Below, piece after piece: positions 8,639 through 15,945 of a DNA stretch of 64,000 bases (position 1 is the first letter of the stretch; each line of letters starts with the position of its first letter). The notes beneath the pieces were generated by a model that was not told the DNA's origin, ran no database searches, and worked only from the letters and a program-made list of their open reading frames with translations. Location: NCBI RefSeq assembly GCF_003148825.1, contig NZ_QGGZ01000012.1:218697-282696 (forward strand). The letters are read 5' to 3'. The position numbers and the translations under genes are program-made. The DNA is from Streptomyces sp. CG 926. GTDB lineage: Bacteria; Actinomycetota; Actinomycetes; Streptomycetales; Streptomycetaceae.

Positions 8639-8687
8639 GATTTGCCGGACCGAGGCTGAAAGTGGCCCAGCCGAGGCGCCGCCCGGG

Positions 8688-9239
8688 CTAGGGCGGTGGG
8701 GGGTTGTCGTGGAGGAGGCGTTGGAAGAGGCGGTGGTCGCGCCAGGCGCCGTCGATGTGCAGGAAGCGCGGCGCGAGGCCGTACTGCTCGAAGCCCGCCT
8801 TCGCCAGCACCCGCTGCGAGGCGAGGTTGTCGACCAGCGTGCCGGCCTCCACCCGGTGCAGACCCAGCTCGTCGCGCGCGACCCGGCAGACCTGCGCCAC
8901 GGCCGCGGAGGCCACCCCCTTGCCGTGCCAGGCCCGGTCGACCCAGTAGCCCACACCACCGCTGCACAGCGGCCCGTACGCGATCGAGCCGAGGTTGATC
9001 GCGCCGACGGGCGCACCGGTGGCCGTCTCGACGAACACGTACGGGACGATCCGCCCCGCGTCCCGCTCGGCGAGCACGCCCTCGAGCCGCTCCCGCTGGC
9101 CGGCCTCCGTGTAGAAGGCCTCCGGCCGGACCGGCTCGAAGCGCGCCATGAAGGCCCGGTTCCGTGCGAACGTCTCGGCCAGGCCCGCCGCGTCGTCGAG
9201 CACGACGCCCCGCATCTCGACCCCGTCAACAATGATCAT
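8688..9239 (-). CDS. GNAT family N-acetyltransferase (RimJ/RimL-like)
   Basis: 183-residue acetyltransferase. The acetyl-CoA pyrophosphate loop region is VDRAWHGKGVASAAVAQVCR (around residues 104-123), preceded by GYWV and followed by VEAGTLVDNLASQRVLAKAGF, the RimJ/RimL-type core. It should acetylate a protein N-terminus or small amine; the substrate is unknown. The ATG at 9239 is preceded by few alternatives and the N-terminal sequence fits the family. The start lies close to nnaR's stop (9249), so the two could be co-transcribed. Confidence 0.87.
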   Translation of the reverse strand: MIIVDGVEMRGVVLDDAAGLAETFARNRAFMARFEPVRPEAFYTEAGQRERLEGVLAERDAGRIVPYVFVETATGAPVGAINLGSIAYGPLCSGGVGYWVDRAWHGKGVASAAVAQVCRVARDELGLHRVEAGTLVDNLASQRVLAKAGFEQYGLAPRFLHIDGAWRDHRLFQRLLHDNPPPP

Positions 9240-9248
9240 CCCGGCACG

Positions 9249-10424
9249 CTAGCCGAGGACCCCCCGAGCCGTCACCGCGTCGGCCGGGAGCTCCCCGTAC
9301 TTGTCCTCGCCGCCCGCGTCCAGCGACAGCCGGTACCCCCGCTTGACCACCGTCTGGATCAGGTTCGGGGCCCCCAGGGCCACCCGCAGGCGGGCCATCG
9401 CCGTCTCCACGGCGTGCTCGTCCCGCCCCGCGCCCGGCAGCGCCCGCAGCAGTTCCGCGCGGGACACCACCCAGCCCGGCCGCCGGGCCAGCGCCCGCAG
9501 CAGGGCCATCCCGGCCGGCGGTACGGGCCGCAGCGCGTCGTCCACCAGGACGGCGTGCCCCCGGATCTCCACCCGGTGCCCGGCCACCGGCAGCACCCGG
9601 GCCCGGGCCGGCAGTTCCTTGCAGAGCAGCTGCACCAGCGGGCCCAGCCGGAACCGCTCCGGCTGCACCGTGTCCACCCCGTGCGCCTGCAACGGCAGGG
9701 CGGTCACCGGGCCGACGCACGCGGACAGCAGCCTGCCGCGCAGCGCGTCCAGCACCGCCTCCCGCAGCCCCCGCTCCTCGGCCCGGGACAGCAGCGAGGC
9801 CGCCGCCGGCGCCGAGGTGAAGCTGACGGCGTCGACCCCGCCGCCGACGATCGCGTCCAGCAGCCGGTCCAGCGGCCCGAGGTCCTCCGGCGCCATCCAC
9901 CGGTACACCGGGACCACGACCACCTCGGCCCCGCCGGCCCGCAGTGCCTCGACGAAGCCGGGGAGCGGCTCCCCGTGCAGCTGGAGCGCGATCCGCCGGC
10001 CCTCCACCCCGTCCGCCAGCAGTCGCTCCAGGACCTCGGCGAGCGATTCCGAGTCCGGGGACCAGGTCTCGGTGAGCCCGGCGGCCCGGATGGCGCCCTT
10101 CACCTTGGGCCCGCGCGCCAGCAGTTCGGCGGCGCGCAGCCGCTCCAGCAGTTCCTCGCCGACGCCCCACCCGTCGGCCGCCTCGATCCACCCCCGGAAG
10201 CCGATGGCCGTGGTGGCCACGACCACGTCCGGTGCGCAGCCGATCAGTTCCTTCGTCGAGGCCAGCAGCTCGCTGTCGTCGGCGAGCGGCACGATCCGCA
10301 GCGCCGGCGCGTGCAGCACCGCCGCCCCGCGCCGGCGCAGCAGCGCGATGAGCTCGTCCGCGCGGCGGGCGGCCGTGACCCCTACGGTGAAGCCCGCGAG
10401 CGGGCCGGTGTTCGTGTCGTCCAT
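9249..10424 (-). CDS. nnaR: NnaR: HemD-like domain fused to winged-helix DNA-binding domain
   Basis: 391-residue two-domain protein. Residues 1-265 are uroporphyrinogen-III synthase-like (FTVGVTAARRADELIALLRR, then VDAVSFTSAPAAASLL). Residues 285-372 are a PhoB/OmpR-type winged helix (PAGMALLRALARRPGWVVSR, then ETAMARLRVALG and VVKRGYRL). This architecture next to a nitrate transporter matches NnaR, the S. coelicolor regulator that acts with GlnR on nitrate/nitrite assimilation genes. Whether it has synthase activity is doubtful, since Streptomyces have a separate hemD. It is downstream of narK on the same strand, 95 bp apart. A GlnR-like site lies in that gap. Confidence 0.9.
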   Translation of the reverse strand: MDDTNTGPLAGFTVGVTAARRADELIALLRRRGAAVLHAPALRIVPLADDSELLASTKELIGCAPDVVVATTAIGFRGWIEAADGWGVGEELLERLRAAELLARGPKVKGAIRAAGLTETWSPDSESLAEVLERLLADGVEGRRIALQLHGEPLPGFVEALRAGGAEVVVVPVYRWMAPEDLGPLDRLLDAIVGGGVDAVSFTSAPAAASLLSRAEERGLREAVLDALRGRLLSACVGPVTALPLQAHGVDTVQPERFRLGPLVQLLCKELPARARVLPVAGHRVEIRGHAVLVDDALRPVPPAGMALLRALARRPGWVVSRAELLRALPGAGRDEHAVETAMARLRVALGAPNLIQTVVKRGYRLSLDAGGEDKYGELPADAVTARGVLG

Positions 10425-10507
10425 CGTGACCTGCCTAGTGACGCATGTGGGGGCGGTACGGGTGGACCGAGCCTGTCAACACGTCGTGTCGGTCTCGGTT
10501 CACCCGT

Positions 10508-10523
10508 ATTTCGCCCCGGTTAC
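10508..10523 (-). promoter_or_regulatory. Candidate GlnR box upstream of nnaR
   Basis: On the minus strand the sequence reads GTAAC-6 nt-GAAAT, matching the GlnR pattern gTnAc-n6-GaAAc in nearly all positions. A third, weaker unit (GAACC) follows at the correct 6-nt spacing. It overlaps the narK stop codon and lies about 85-100 bases before the nnaR start. GlnR control of nitrate genes is established in Streptomyces; this site is inferred by pattern. Confidence 0.55.
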
Positions 10524-11890
10524 ACCGACGTGAGCTGCGGTTTCTTCTCGACCCCGACCGTGTGGATCACGGGGGTCACCGGGCGGCGAAGGTATACCGC
10601 CCAGGTGACCGCGCAGCACAGGGCGTAGAAGCCGAGGAAGGTGACGAAGGCCGCCGTGCCGGAGCCGGAGGTGCGGAACGCCTCCCGGAAGACCAGGTTG
10701 ATGCCGAGTCCGCCGAGCGCGCCGACCGCCCCGATCAGTCCCATCGAGGCGCCGGAGAGCCGCCGCCCGTACGCGGCCGCGCTCTCGCCGCTCATGCCGC
10801 GTGCCAGTGCCTTCGCCTGGAAGATGCCCGGGATCATCTTGTAGGTCGATCCGTTGCCGAGCCCGCTCAGCACGAACAGGGCCACGAACCCGACGAGGAA
10901 GACCGGCAGCGAGGAGCGCTGGGAGGCGAACACCACCACGCCGGTGGACGCCGCCATCGCCACGAAGGTGCCCAGGGTGATCCGGGCCCCGCCGAAGCGG
11001 TCCGCGAGCGCCCCGCCCACCGGCCGGATCAGCGATCCGAGCAGCGGTCCCATGAAGGTCAGCGAGGCGGCCTGGAGCGGGGTGCGGCCGAACTGGGTCT
11101 GCAGCACCAGGCCGAAGGCGAAGCTGTAGCCGATGAAGGATCCGAAGGTGCCGACGTAGAGGAACGCCATGATCCAGGTGTGCGCGTCCTTCAGGGCCTC
11201 GCGGACCGCGCCGGTGTCGTTGCGCACGGGCGCCAGGTTGTCCATCCGTACGGCGGCCAGGACCGCCGCGGTCACGATCAGCGGGAGGTAGGCGGCCAGC
11301 AGGTAGCGCGGGTGCGTGGCCCCGGCGGTCGCGATGACCAGCAGCCCGGCGAGCTGCACCACGGGCACCCCGATGTTGCCGCCGCCGGCGTTCAGGCCGA
11401 GCGCCCAGCCCTTCTTGCGGAGCGGGAAGAAGGCGTTGATGTTGGTCATGGAGGAGGCGAAGTTGCCGCCGCCGACACCGGTGAGGGCGGCGACGACCAG
11501 GAAGGTCGTGTAGGAGGTGCCGGGCTCCATCACCACGATCGCGGCGACCGTCGGCGCGAGCAGCAGCAGGGCGCTGACGACGGTCCAGTTCCGGCCGCCG
11601 AAGCGGGCGACGGCGAAGGTGTAGGGCACCCGGACGAACGCGCCCACGCAGGTCGCGGTCCCGATGAGGAAGAACTTCCCGGCGGGGTCGATCCCGTAGG
11701 CCGGTCCCATGAACAGGACCATCACCGACCAGAGGGACCAGATGGAGAATCCGATGTGCTCGGAGAAGACGGAGTAGAGGAGGTTGCGGCGGGCGGTCCG
11801 CTCCCCGGTCTCCTTCCAGAAGGTCTCGTCCTCGGGGTCCCACCGCTCGATCCAGCGGCCCCCCTTGCGCGGTGCGGTCGTACCGGTCAT
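10520..11890 (-). CDS. narK: NarK-family nitrate/nitrite transporter
   Basis: 456-residue major facilitator with about 12 membrane segments. NarK nitrate signatures are present: GGGNFASSMTNINAFFP near the fifth helix and GLGNGSTYKMIP near the tenth. These glycine-rich motifs and the basic residues after them mark the nitrate/nitrite porter subfamily. The ATG at 11890 has GGAGG six bases upstream; a GTG immediately before it would be too close. It probably imports nitrate for assimilation or expels nitrite. nnaR lies immediately downstream. Its own upstream region is 95 bp and contains a GAAAC element but no clear complete GlnR box. Confidence 0.93.
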   Translation of the reverse strand: MTGTTAPRKGGRWIERWDPEDETFWKETGERTARRNLLYSVFSEHIGFSIWSLWSVMVLFMGPAYGIDPAGKFFLIGTATCVGAFVRVPYTFAVARFGGRNWTVVSALLLLAPTVAAIVVMEPGTSYTTFLVVAALTGVGGGNFASSMTNINAFFPLRKKGWALGLNAGGGNIGVPVVQLAGLLVIATAGATHPRYLLAAYLPLIVTAAVLAAVRMDNLAPVRNDTGAVREALKDAHTWIMAFLYVGTFGSFIGYSFAFGLVLQTQFGRTPLQAASLTFMGPLLGSLIRPVGGALADRFGGARITLGTFVAMAASTGVVVFASQRSSLPVFLVGFVALFVLSGLGNGSTYKMIPGIFQAKALARGMSGESAAAYGRRLSGASMGLIGAVGALGGLGINLVFREAFRTSGSGTAAFVTFLGFYALCCAVTWAVYLRRPVTPVIHTVGVEKKPQLTSV

Positions 11891-11986
11891 CACACGCCTC
11901 CACAGCTCTCGCGTCCGTGGAACGACCGTAGGAACGGCGCGTTTCCGCCCCGGTCCCCGCCGGATGACCGCCGGGAAACCTTGCTC

Positions 11987-12949
11987 TCACCCGCCGCCGG
12001 CGGCACCTGTGAGCGCGGCCGGGCGCCAACTCGCCGGGGGCACGTCCAGCCAGCCGCGTTCGCCGCCGAGGGCCGCCACGGCCCGGTGCAGCGCTTCGAG
12101 TCCGGGGTGGCCGAAGCCCTTGCGCCAGACCATGGACAGCGGGGACAGCGGTACGGGGTCGACCAGCGGCCGCTTCACGGAGCCGGGCATGTCGACGAAG
12201 TCGACGGTCACCAGCACCGGGTTACCGGTCTTGGCCATGACCCGGCGGAACTCGTCCTTGCCGATGGCCACCGGTGCGGGCGGCGCCATCAGGATGCCCC
12301 GCCCGGCGAACAGCTCGCGCGCGAGTCCGGTCCACTCCAGCGTCCGCGGGTTCCCGGCGCCCGCATACACGCTCTCCCCGGCCAGCGCGTCCAGCGGTAC
12401 GGTCGCCCGCCCGGCCAGCGGGTGCCCCTCGGGCAGCAGCACGGCCAGCGGCTCGTAGCGCACGGGCCGGTGCGCGATGCGCGAGCGCCATACGGGGTCC
12501 AGGCCGTCGGCGTACCCGAAGGAGACGTCGAGGCGGCCGGCGGCGACCTCGGCGGCGGCGTGGGTCAGTCCGCTCTCCCAGCGGGCCATCAGTTCGCAGT
12601 CCGGGGCCAACTCCCGGGCCCGCTCCAGCACGGTGCGCGCCGTGCTCGGCCCGTCGGTGTTCAGGTCGACGAGGAGCGGCCGGGGCGCGGCGAAGGCGGC
12701 GGCGACCGCCTCGTGCGCGGCCAGCACCCGCCGGGCGAGCGGCAGCAGCCGCTCCCCGTCGGGGGTGGGCTCGACGGCGCGGGTCGTCCGGACGAACAGC
12801 GTGGTGCCGAGGGCCTCTTCGAGCCGCCGTACGTCCCGGCTCAGCGCCTGCTGGGCGACGTACAGCCGGGCGGCGGCCCGGGTGAAGTGCAACTCCTCGG
12901 CCACGGCGACGAACCCGCGCAGCAGCCGGGGATCCACATCACGGGGCAT
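11987..12949 (-). CDS. LysR-family transcriptional regulator
   Basis: 320-residue LysR-type regulator. The N-terminal helix-turn-helix is LLRGFVAVAEELHFTRAAAR to LEEALGTTLFVRTTR, and the rest is a type 2 periplasmic-binding-like effector domain. It starts at an ATG (12949) right after a possible GTG. It is divergent from an MFS exporter whose start is 88 bp away. This is the classic arrangement in which the LysR protein controls its neighbour, probably in response to the exported compound. The ligand is unknown. Confidence 0.9.
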   Translation of the reverse strand: MPRDVDPRLLRGFVAVAEELHFTRAAARLYVAQQALSRDVRRLEEALGTTLFVRTTRAVEPTPDGERLLPLARRVLAAHEAVAAAFAAPRPLLVDLNTDGPSTARTVLERARELAPDCELMARWESGLTHAAAEVAAGRLDVSFGYADGLDPVWRSRIAHRPVRYEPLAVLLPEGHPLAGRATVPLDALAGESVYAGAGNPRTLEWTGLARELFAGRGILMAPPAPVAIGKDEFRRVMAKTGNPVLVTVDFVDMPGSVKRPLVDPVPLSPLSMVWRKGFGHPGLEALHRAVAALGGERGWLDVPPASWRPAALTGAAGGG

Positions 12950-13037
12950 CACCCCCGGAGACTAACAACAGATCGGCGTGAATGGCCCCCCAACAGGTGT
13001 TGGACGCTCACCCGGGTCCCGGCGGAGGGTGGTGGTC

Positions 13038-14285
13038 ATGCCCCTCATGGCCGTCACCGGCAACACCCTCGTCCTCGCCGCCCCGCCCGCCCCCGCCCGT
13101 GCCCCCCGCGCCCCTCGCGCCTCTCGCGGCCCGCTGGCCCCTTACCGGCGCCTGTTCGCGCTGCCGGGCACCCGCCGGTTCACCGCCGGGAACCTCCTCG
13201 CCCGGCTCCCCATGGGCATGTTCGGGGTCAGCGCGGTCATGATGATCGCCGGGCAGCGCGGCTCGTACGCCCTGGCCGGCGCGGTCACGGCGACCGGCCT
13301 GGCCGCCACGGCGCTGGTCGCGCCCTGGACCGCCCGGCTGATCGACCGGCACGGCCAGGCCCGGATCGCCGTCCCGGCCACCGTGATCGCCGTGCTCGGC
13401 TCGCTGTCCCTGATCGTGTGCGTCCGCACCGAGGCCCCCGCCTGGACCCTCTTCGCCTCGTACGCCGCGACCGCCACCACCCCCAACATCGGCGGCATGT
13501 CCCGCGCCCGCTGGACGCACCTGCTGCAGGGGTCCCCGGGCGCGCACCACACGGCGATGTCCTTCGAGCAGGCCGCCGACGAGCTCTGCTACATGCTCGG
13601 CCCGGTCCTGGCGGCCTTCCTCTGTTCGGTCGTCCTCCCCGAGGCCGGCACCCTCGCCGCGGCCGCCCTGCTGCTGACCGGCATGCTGGTCTTCACCTCC
13701 TGCCGCGCCACCCAGCCCCCGGTGACGGCGGGTCCCCGGCAGGGCTCGCCGCTGCGCGCGCTGGCCCCGCTGCTGCCCCTCTTCCTCGCCACGGGCGTGG
13801 TCTTCGGCTCGATGGAGATCGCCTCGATCGCCCACCTCGACGCCCTGGGACTGGGCGCGGCCTCGGGCCCGGTGCTGGCCCTCCAGGCGGCGGGCTCCTG
13901 CGCGGCCGGCCTGCTCTACGGCACCCTGCGCCCGCGCGGCCTGCGCACCTGCCTGATCGCCATGGCCGCGGCGATGGCCCTGCCGTGGGCGGCGGCGGCC
14001 ACGGGCTCGCTCCTCCCGCTGGCCCTCGCCCTGCTGCTCGCGGGCATGGCCACCGCCCCGACGATGGTGACGGCGATGTCCCGGGTCCACGCGCGCACCC
14101 CGCAGGGCCGCCTCAACGAGGGCATGACCCTGGCGGTCACCGCCATCCTCGCGGGCATCTCCCTGGGCGCGGCGACGGCCGGCACCCTGATCGACCACCT
14201 GGGGCCGGCGACGGCCTACGCCCTCCCCGCGGCGGCGGCCCTTGCCGCCGTGCTCCTCGCATCGGCGGTCCGCCGATCCCGGTGA
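13038..14285 (+). CDS. MFS transporter, probable exporter
   Basis: 415-residue integral membrane protein with 10-12 hydrophobic segments. After a 40-residue Pro/Ala/Arg-rich cytosolic N-terminus come RRFTAGNLLARLPMGMFGVS and a first-half loop PWTARLIDRHGQARI typical of MFS motif A. The ATG at 13038 was chosen because GGAGG lies about nine bases upstream; an in-frame ATG at 12978 would intrude into the shared promoter with the LysR gene. It probably exports a drug or metabolite under control of the divergent LysR regulator. The substrate cannot be told from sequence. Confidence 0.85.
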   Translation: MPLMAVTGNTLVLAAPPAPARAPRAPRASRGPLAPYRRLFALPGTRRFTAGNLLARLPMGMFGVSAVMMIAGQRGSYALAGAVTATGLAATALVAPWTARLIDRHGQARIAVPATVIAVLGSLSLIVCVRTEAPAWTLFASYAATATTPNIGGMSRARWTHLLQGSPGAHHTAMSFEQAADELCYMLGPVLAAFLCSVVLPEAGTLAAAALLLTGMLVFTSCRATQPPVTAGPRQGSPLRALAPLLPLFLATGVVFGSMEIASIAHLDALGLGAASGPVLALQAAGSCAAGLLYGTLRPRGLRTCLIAMAAAMALPWAAAATGSLLPLALALLLAGMATAPTMVTAMSRVHARTPQGRLNEGMTLAVTAILAGISLGAATAGTLIDHLGPATAYALPAAAALAAVLLASAVRRSR

Positions 14286-14300
14286 CCACGGACCGGCTTC

Positions 14301-14317
14301 ATGTACATCCAGTACAT
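14301..14317. promoter_or_regulatory. YefM-type operator (TGTACA core) before the antitoxin gene
   Basis: A perfect 6-bp inverted repeat ATGTAC-atcca-GTACAT sits at 14301-14317, ending eight bases before the antitoxin ATG. It includes the hexamer TGTACA (14302-14307), the core recognised by YefM-family antitoxins in autorepression. The stretch is AT-rich relative to its surroundings. Confidence 0.65.
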
Positions 14318-14324
14318 TCATTAC

Positions 14325-14606
14325 ATGAGCGAGCCAGTGATCGAATCGATGGCCGAAGTGCGCGCCCACTTGGCCGACGTCCTTGACCGCGCCCGTCGGG
14401 AGGACACCCCCACCATCGTCACCAGACGCGGGAAGGAGGAAGGCATCGTCCTCGACATCGACGAATACCGACGCCTCAAGGCGATCGAAGAAGCAGCCGA
14501 GGACGCATGGCTGTCGAAGCTGGTCGGGGCCGCGCGCGCCGACGACGACGGAACCTCGCTCAGCCTCGAGGAAATGACCGCCGAGATCCTGCGCGGTGGT
14601 GCGTGA
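14325..14606 (+). CDS. Phd/YefM-family antitoxin
   Basis: 93-residue antitoxin. The N-terminus IESMAEVRAHLADVLDRARR, then PTIVTRRGKEEGIVLDIDEYRRL is the Phd/YefM DNA-binding and dimerisation fold. The C-terminal acidic tail (AADDDGTSLSLEEMTAEIL) should wrap and neutralise the toxin. Start at 14325 (MSEPVIES) is favoured because the operator lies just upstream; an in-frame ATG at 14301 is inside that operator. The stop overlaps the toxin GTG by three bases (GTGA), showing translational coupling. Confidence 0.9.
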   Translation: MSEPVIESMAEVRAHLADVLDRARREDTPTIVTRRGKEEGIVLDIDEYRRLKAIEEAAEDAWLSKLVGAARADDDGTSLSLEEMTAEILRGGA

Positions 14607-14905
14607 GCGAACACCGGCACCTGACCCGGTTCAAGGCCGGCGCCCGCCGCGAGCTCGGAAAGATCCCCCAGCCCGACGCGCTACGGATCCTGCGTCGTCT
14701 CGCCGAGCTGCAACAAGCCTTGGACTCCGGCGACACGAACGCGTTCGACATCAAGGCCCTCCAGGGGCACCACGCCCACTGGCGGCTCCGGATCGGGGAG
14801 TACCGCGTCGTGTACACGCTCGAGGAGAGCCCGGACGGTGCGCTCGTCGTCACGGTGTGGGTCGTGGCCGTCGGCCACCGCCGCGAGATCTACCGCACCC
14901 TCTAG
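14603..14905 (+). CDS. RelE/ParE-superfamily toxin
   Basis: 100-residue toxin partner of the upstream YefM-like antitoxin. It has the RelE-type C-terminal strand pattern: WRLRIGEYRVVYTLEE and VVAVGHRREIYRTL, including the Arg and terminal Tyr-Arg residues common in these nucleases. Members cleave mRNA on the ribosome or, in ParE branches, inhibit gyrase; the GEYRVVY motif favours the RelE side. The GTG start overlaps the antitoxin stop. A strong terminator follows. The pair lies next to tmRNA, which rescues ribosomes on toxin-cut mRNA, but the link is only positional. Confidence 0.88.
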   Translation: MSEHRHLTRFKAGARRELGKIPQPDALRILRRLAELQQALDSGDTNAFDIKALQGHHAHWRLRIGEYRVVYTLEESPDGALVVTVWVVAVGHRREIYRTL

Positions 14906-14920
14906 CCGAAGAACACATGA

Positions 14921-14956
14921 CAAAGGCCCCGCAGCCGAGAGGCCGCGGGGCCTTTG
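14921..14956. terminator. Bidirectional terminator between toxin gene and tmRNA
   Basis: Exact 12-nt arms CAAAGGCCCCGC (14921-14932) and GCGGGGCCTTTG (14945-14956). It serves the plus-strand toxin operon and, on the other strand, lies 16 bases past the tmRNA 3' end. Confidence 0.85.
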
Positions 14957-14971
14957 CCCACATGGGATGAG

Positions 14972-15357
14972 TGGAGATGGCGGGAATCGAACCCGCGTCC
15001 AACGGTGCAGAAGCAGGGCTTCTCCGAGCGCAGTCCGCTGCGCTTTTCTCAGCCCCGGAGATCACACGGACAAGTCTCCGACGGGCTCAGTCACTGTTTG
15101 ATTTCCCTCCAACCCCCGTGACCGGGGCTAGAGGTTTAGATCCCTAATTGACGCCAGGATCCGGACCGGGACCACTTCCGGGCTGACGCTCCTCACAGAG
15201 GCTTCAGCTCACTGTTATTAGGCAGCGAGGGTGAAGCGGGAGTTATCGCTCTTGGAGTTGGCGATTATTGTTTGCGACATATGGTTAGCGAGATCATTGC
15301 CGCTTCCTCGGCTCGCTTCCCCTGCATCGACATCCGCTGTCGAAACCGATCATCCCC
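14972..15357 (-). ncRNA. ssrA: tmRNA (transfer-messenger RNA)
   Basis: About 386 nt. The 5' end GGGGATGATCGGTTTCGACA and the 3' T-arm/acceptor (GGTTCGATTCCCGCCATCTC) are diagnostic; GGGGAUG pairs with CAUCUCC to form the acceptor stem. The terminal CCA is not encoded. The tag reading frame is at 15262-15221, ending in TAATAA: resume codon GCC, peptide ANSKSDNSRFTLAA. The bases TAATC immediately before the resume codon match the usual upstream determinant. It acts with SmpB, encoded just upstream, to rescue stalled ribosomes and tag products for proteolysis. The terminal residues TLAA rather than ALAA are noted in findings. Confidence 0.95.
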
Positions 15358-15441
15358 ATGTTGTTTTTTCAAGCTGCGCCGACCCCTGGGGGGCGGTGCT
15401 GACGCCATGGTACGCGAAGTGGACCACCGCGTGCCAGGTGA

Positions 15442-15927
15442 TTAAACCGTGCCGCGCTGCTTGCGTCGGATGGCCGAGATCGTCCGGTTCGTCTCACGGG
15501 TGTCCTGCTTCTCCCGCATGGTCTGCCGCTTGTCGTACTCCTTCTTGCCCTTGGCCAGCGCGATCTCGACCTTCGCCCGACCGTCCTTGAAGTACAGCGA
15601 CAGGGGCACGACCGTGTGGCCCGCCTCGTCCGCCTTGCGCTCCAGCTTGTCGATCTCCTCGCGGTGCATGAGGAGCTTGCGCTTGCGCCGGGCGCTGTGG
15701 TTGGTCCAGGTGCCCTGGCTGTACTCCGGCACGTGCACGTTGTAGAGCCAGGCCTCCCCGCTCTCCACCGACACGAAGCCGTCCACCAGCGAGGCCCGGC
15801 CCTGGCGCATGGACTTGACCTCGGTACCCGTGAGCACGAGACCGCACTCGTAGGTGTCGAGGATCGCGTAGTCGTGCCGCGCCTTCTTGTTCTGGGCGAT
15901 CAGCTTGCGCCCTTTTTCCTTAGCCAT
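15442..15927 (-). CDS. smpB: SsrA-binding protein SmpB
   Basis: 161-residue tmRNA partner. It shows IAQNKKARHDYAILDTYECG, GLVLTGTEVKSMRQGRASL, then YSQGTWTNHSARRKRKLLMH, and the basic C-terminal tail (KREKQDTRETNRT-like) that enters the mRNA channel. Length and order are standard. The ATG at 15927 begins MAKEKGRKLIAQ, the actinobacterial start. ssrA follows 84 bp downstream on the same strand; the S41 protease gene lies 18 bp upstream, so the two are likely co-transcribed. Confidence 0.97.
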   Translation of the reverse strand: MAKEKGRKLIAQNKKARHDYAILDTYECGLVLTGTEVKSMRQGRASLVDGFVSVESGEAWLYNVHVPEYSQGTWTNHSARRKRKLLMHREEIDKLERKADEAGHTVVPLSLYFKDGRAKVEIALAKGKKEYDKRQTMREKQDTRETNRTISAIRRKQRGTV

Positions 15928-15945
15928 AGTGCGGTCATTTTCGCA

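Larger units (their letters stand above)
8321..8687. other. Repeat-filled spacer between GNAT and CGNR genes
   Basis: 367 bp without a gene. It consists mostly of a six-unit 20-bp tandem array (8421-8540) running directly into a long inverted repeat (8529-8638). Confidence 0.7.

Noticed and set aside
9249..10424. Plain uroporphyrinogen-III synthase of the haem pathway
   Set aside because: The C-terminal winged helix and the narK neighbour fit NnaR; no other haem genes are here.
7881..10628. 915-codon plus-strand frame across CGNR, GNAT and nnaR
   Set aside because: It reads through the tandem repeat and antisense to three supported genes; no domain seen.
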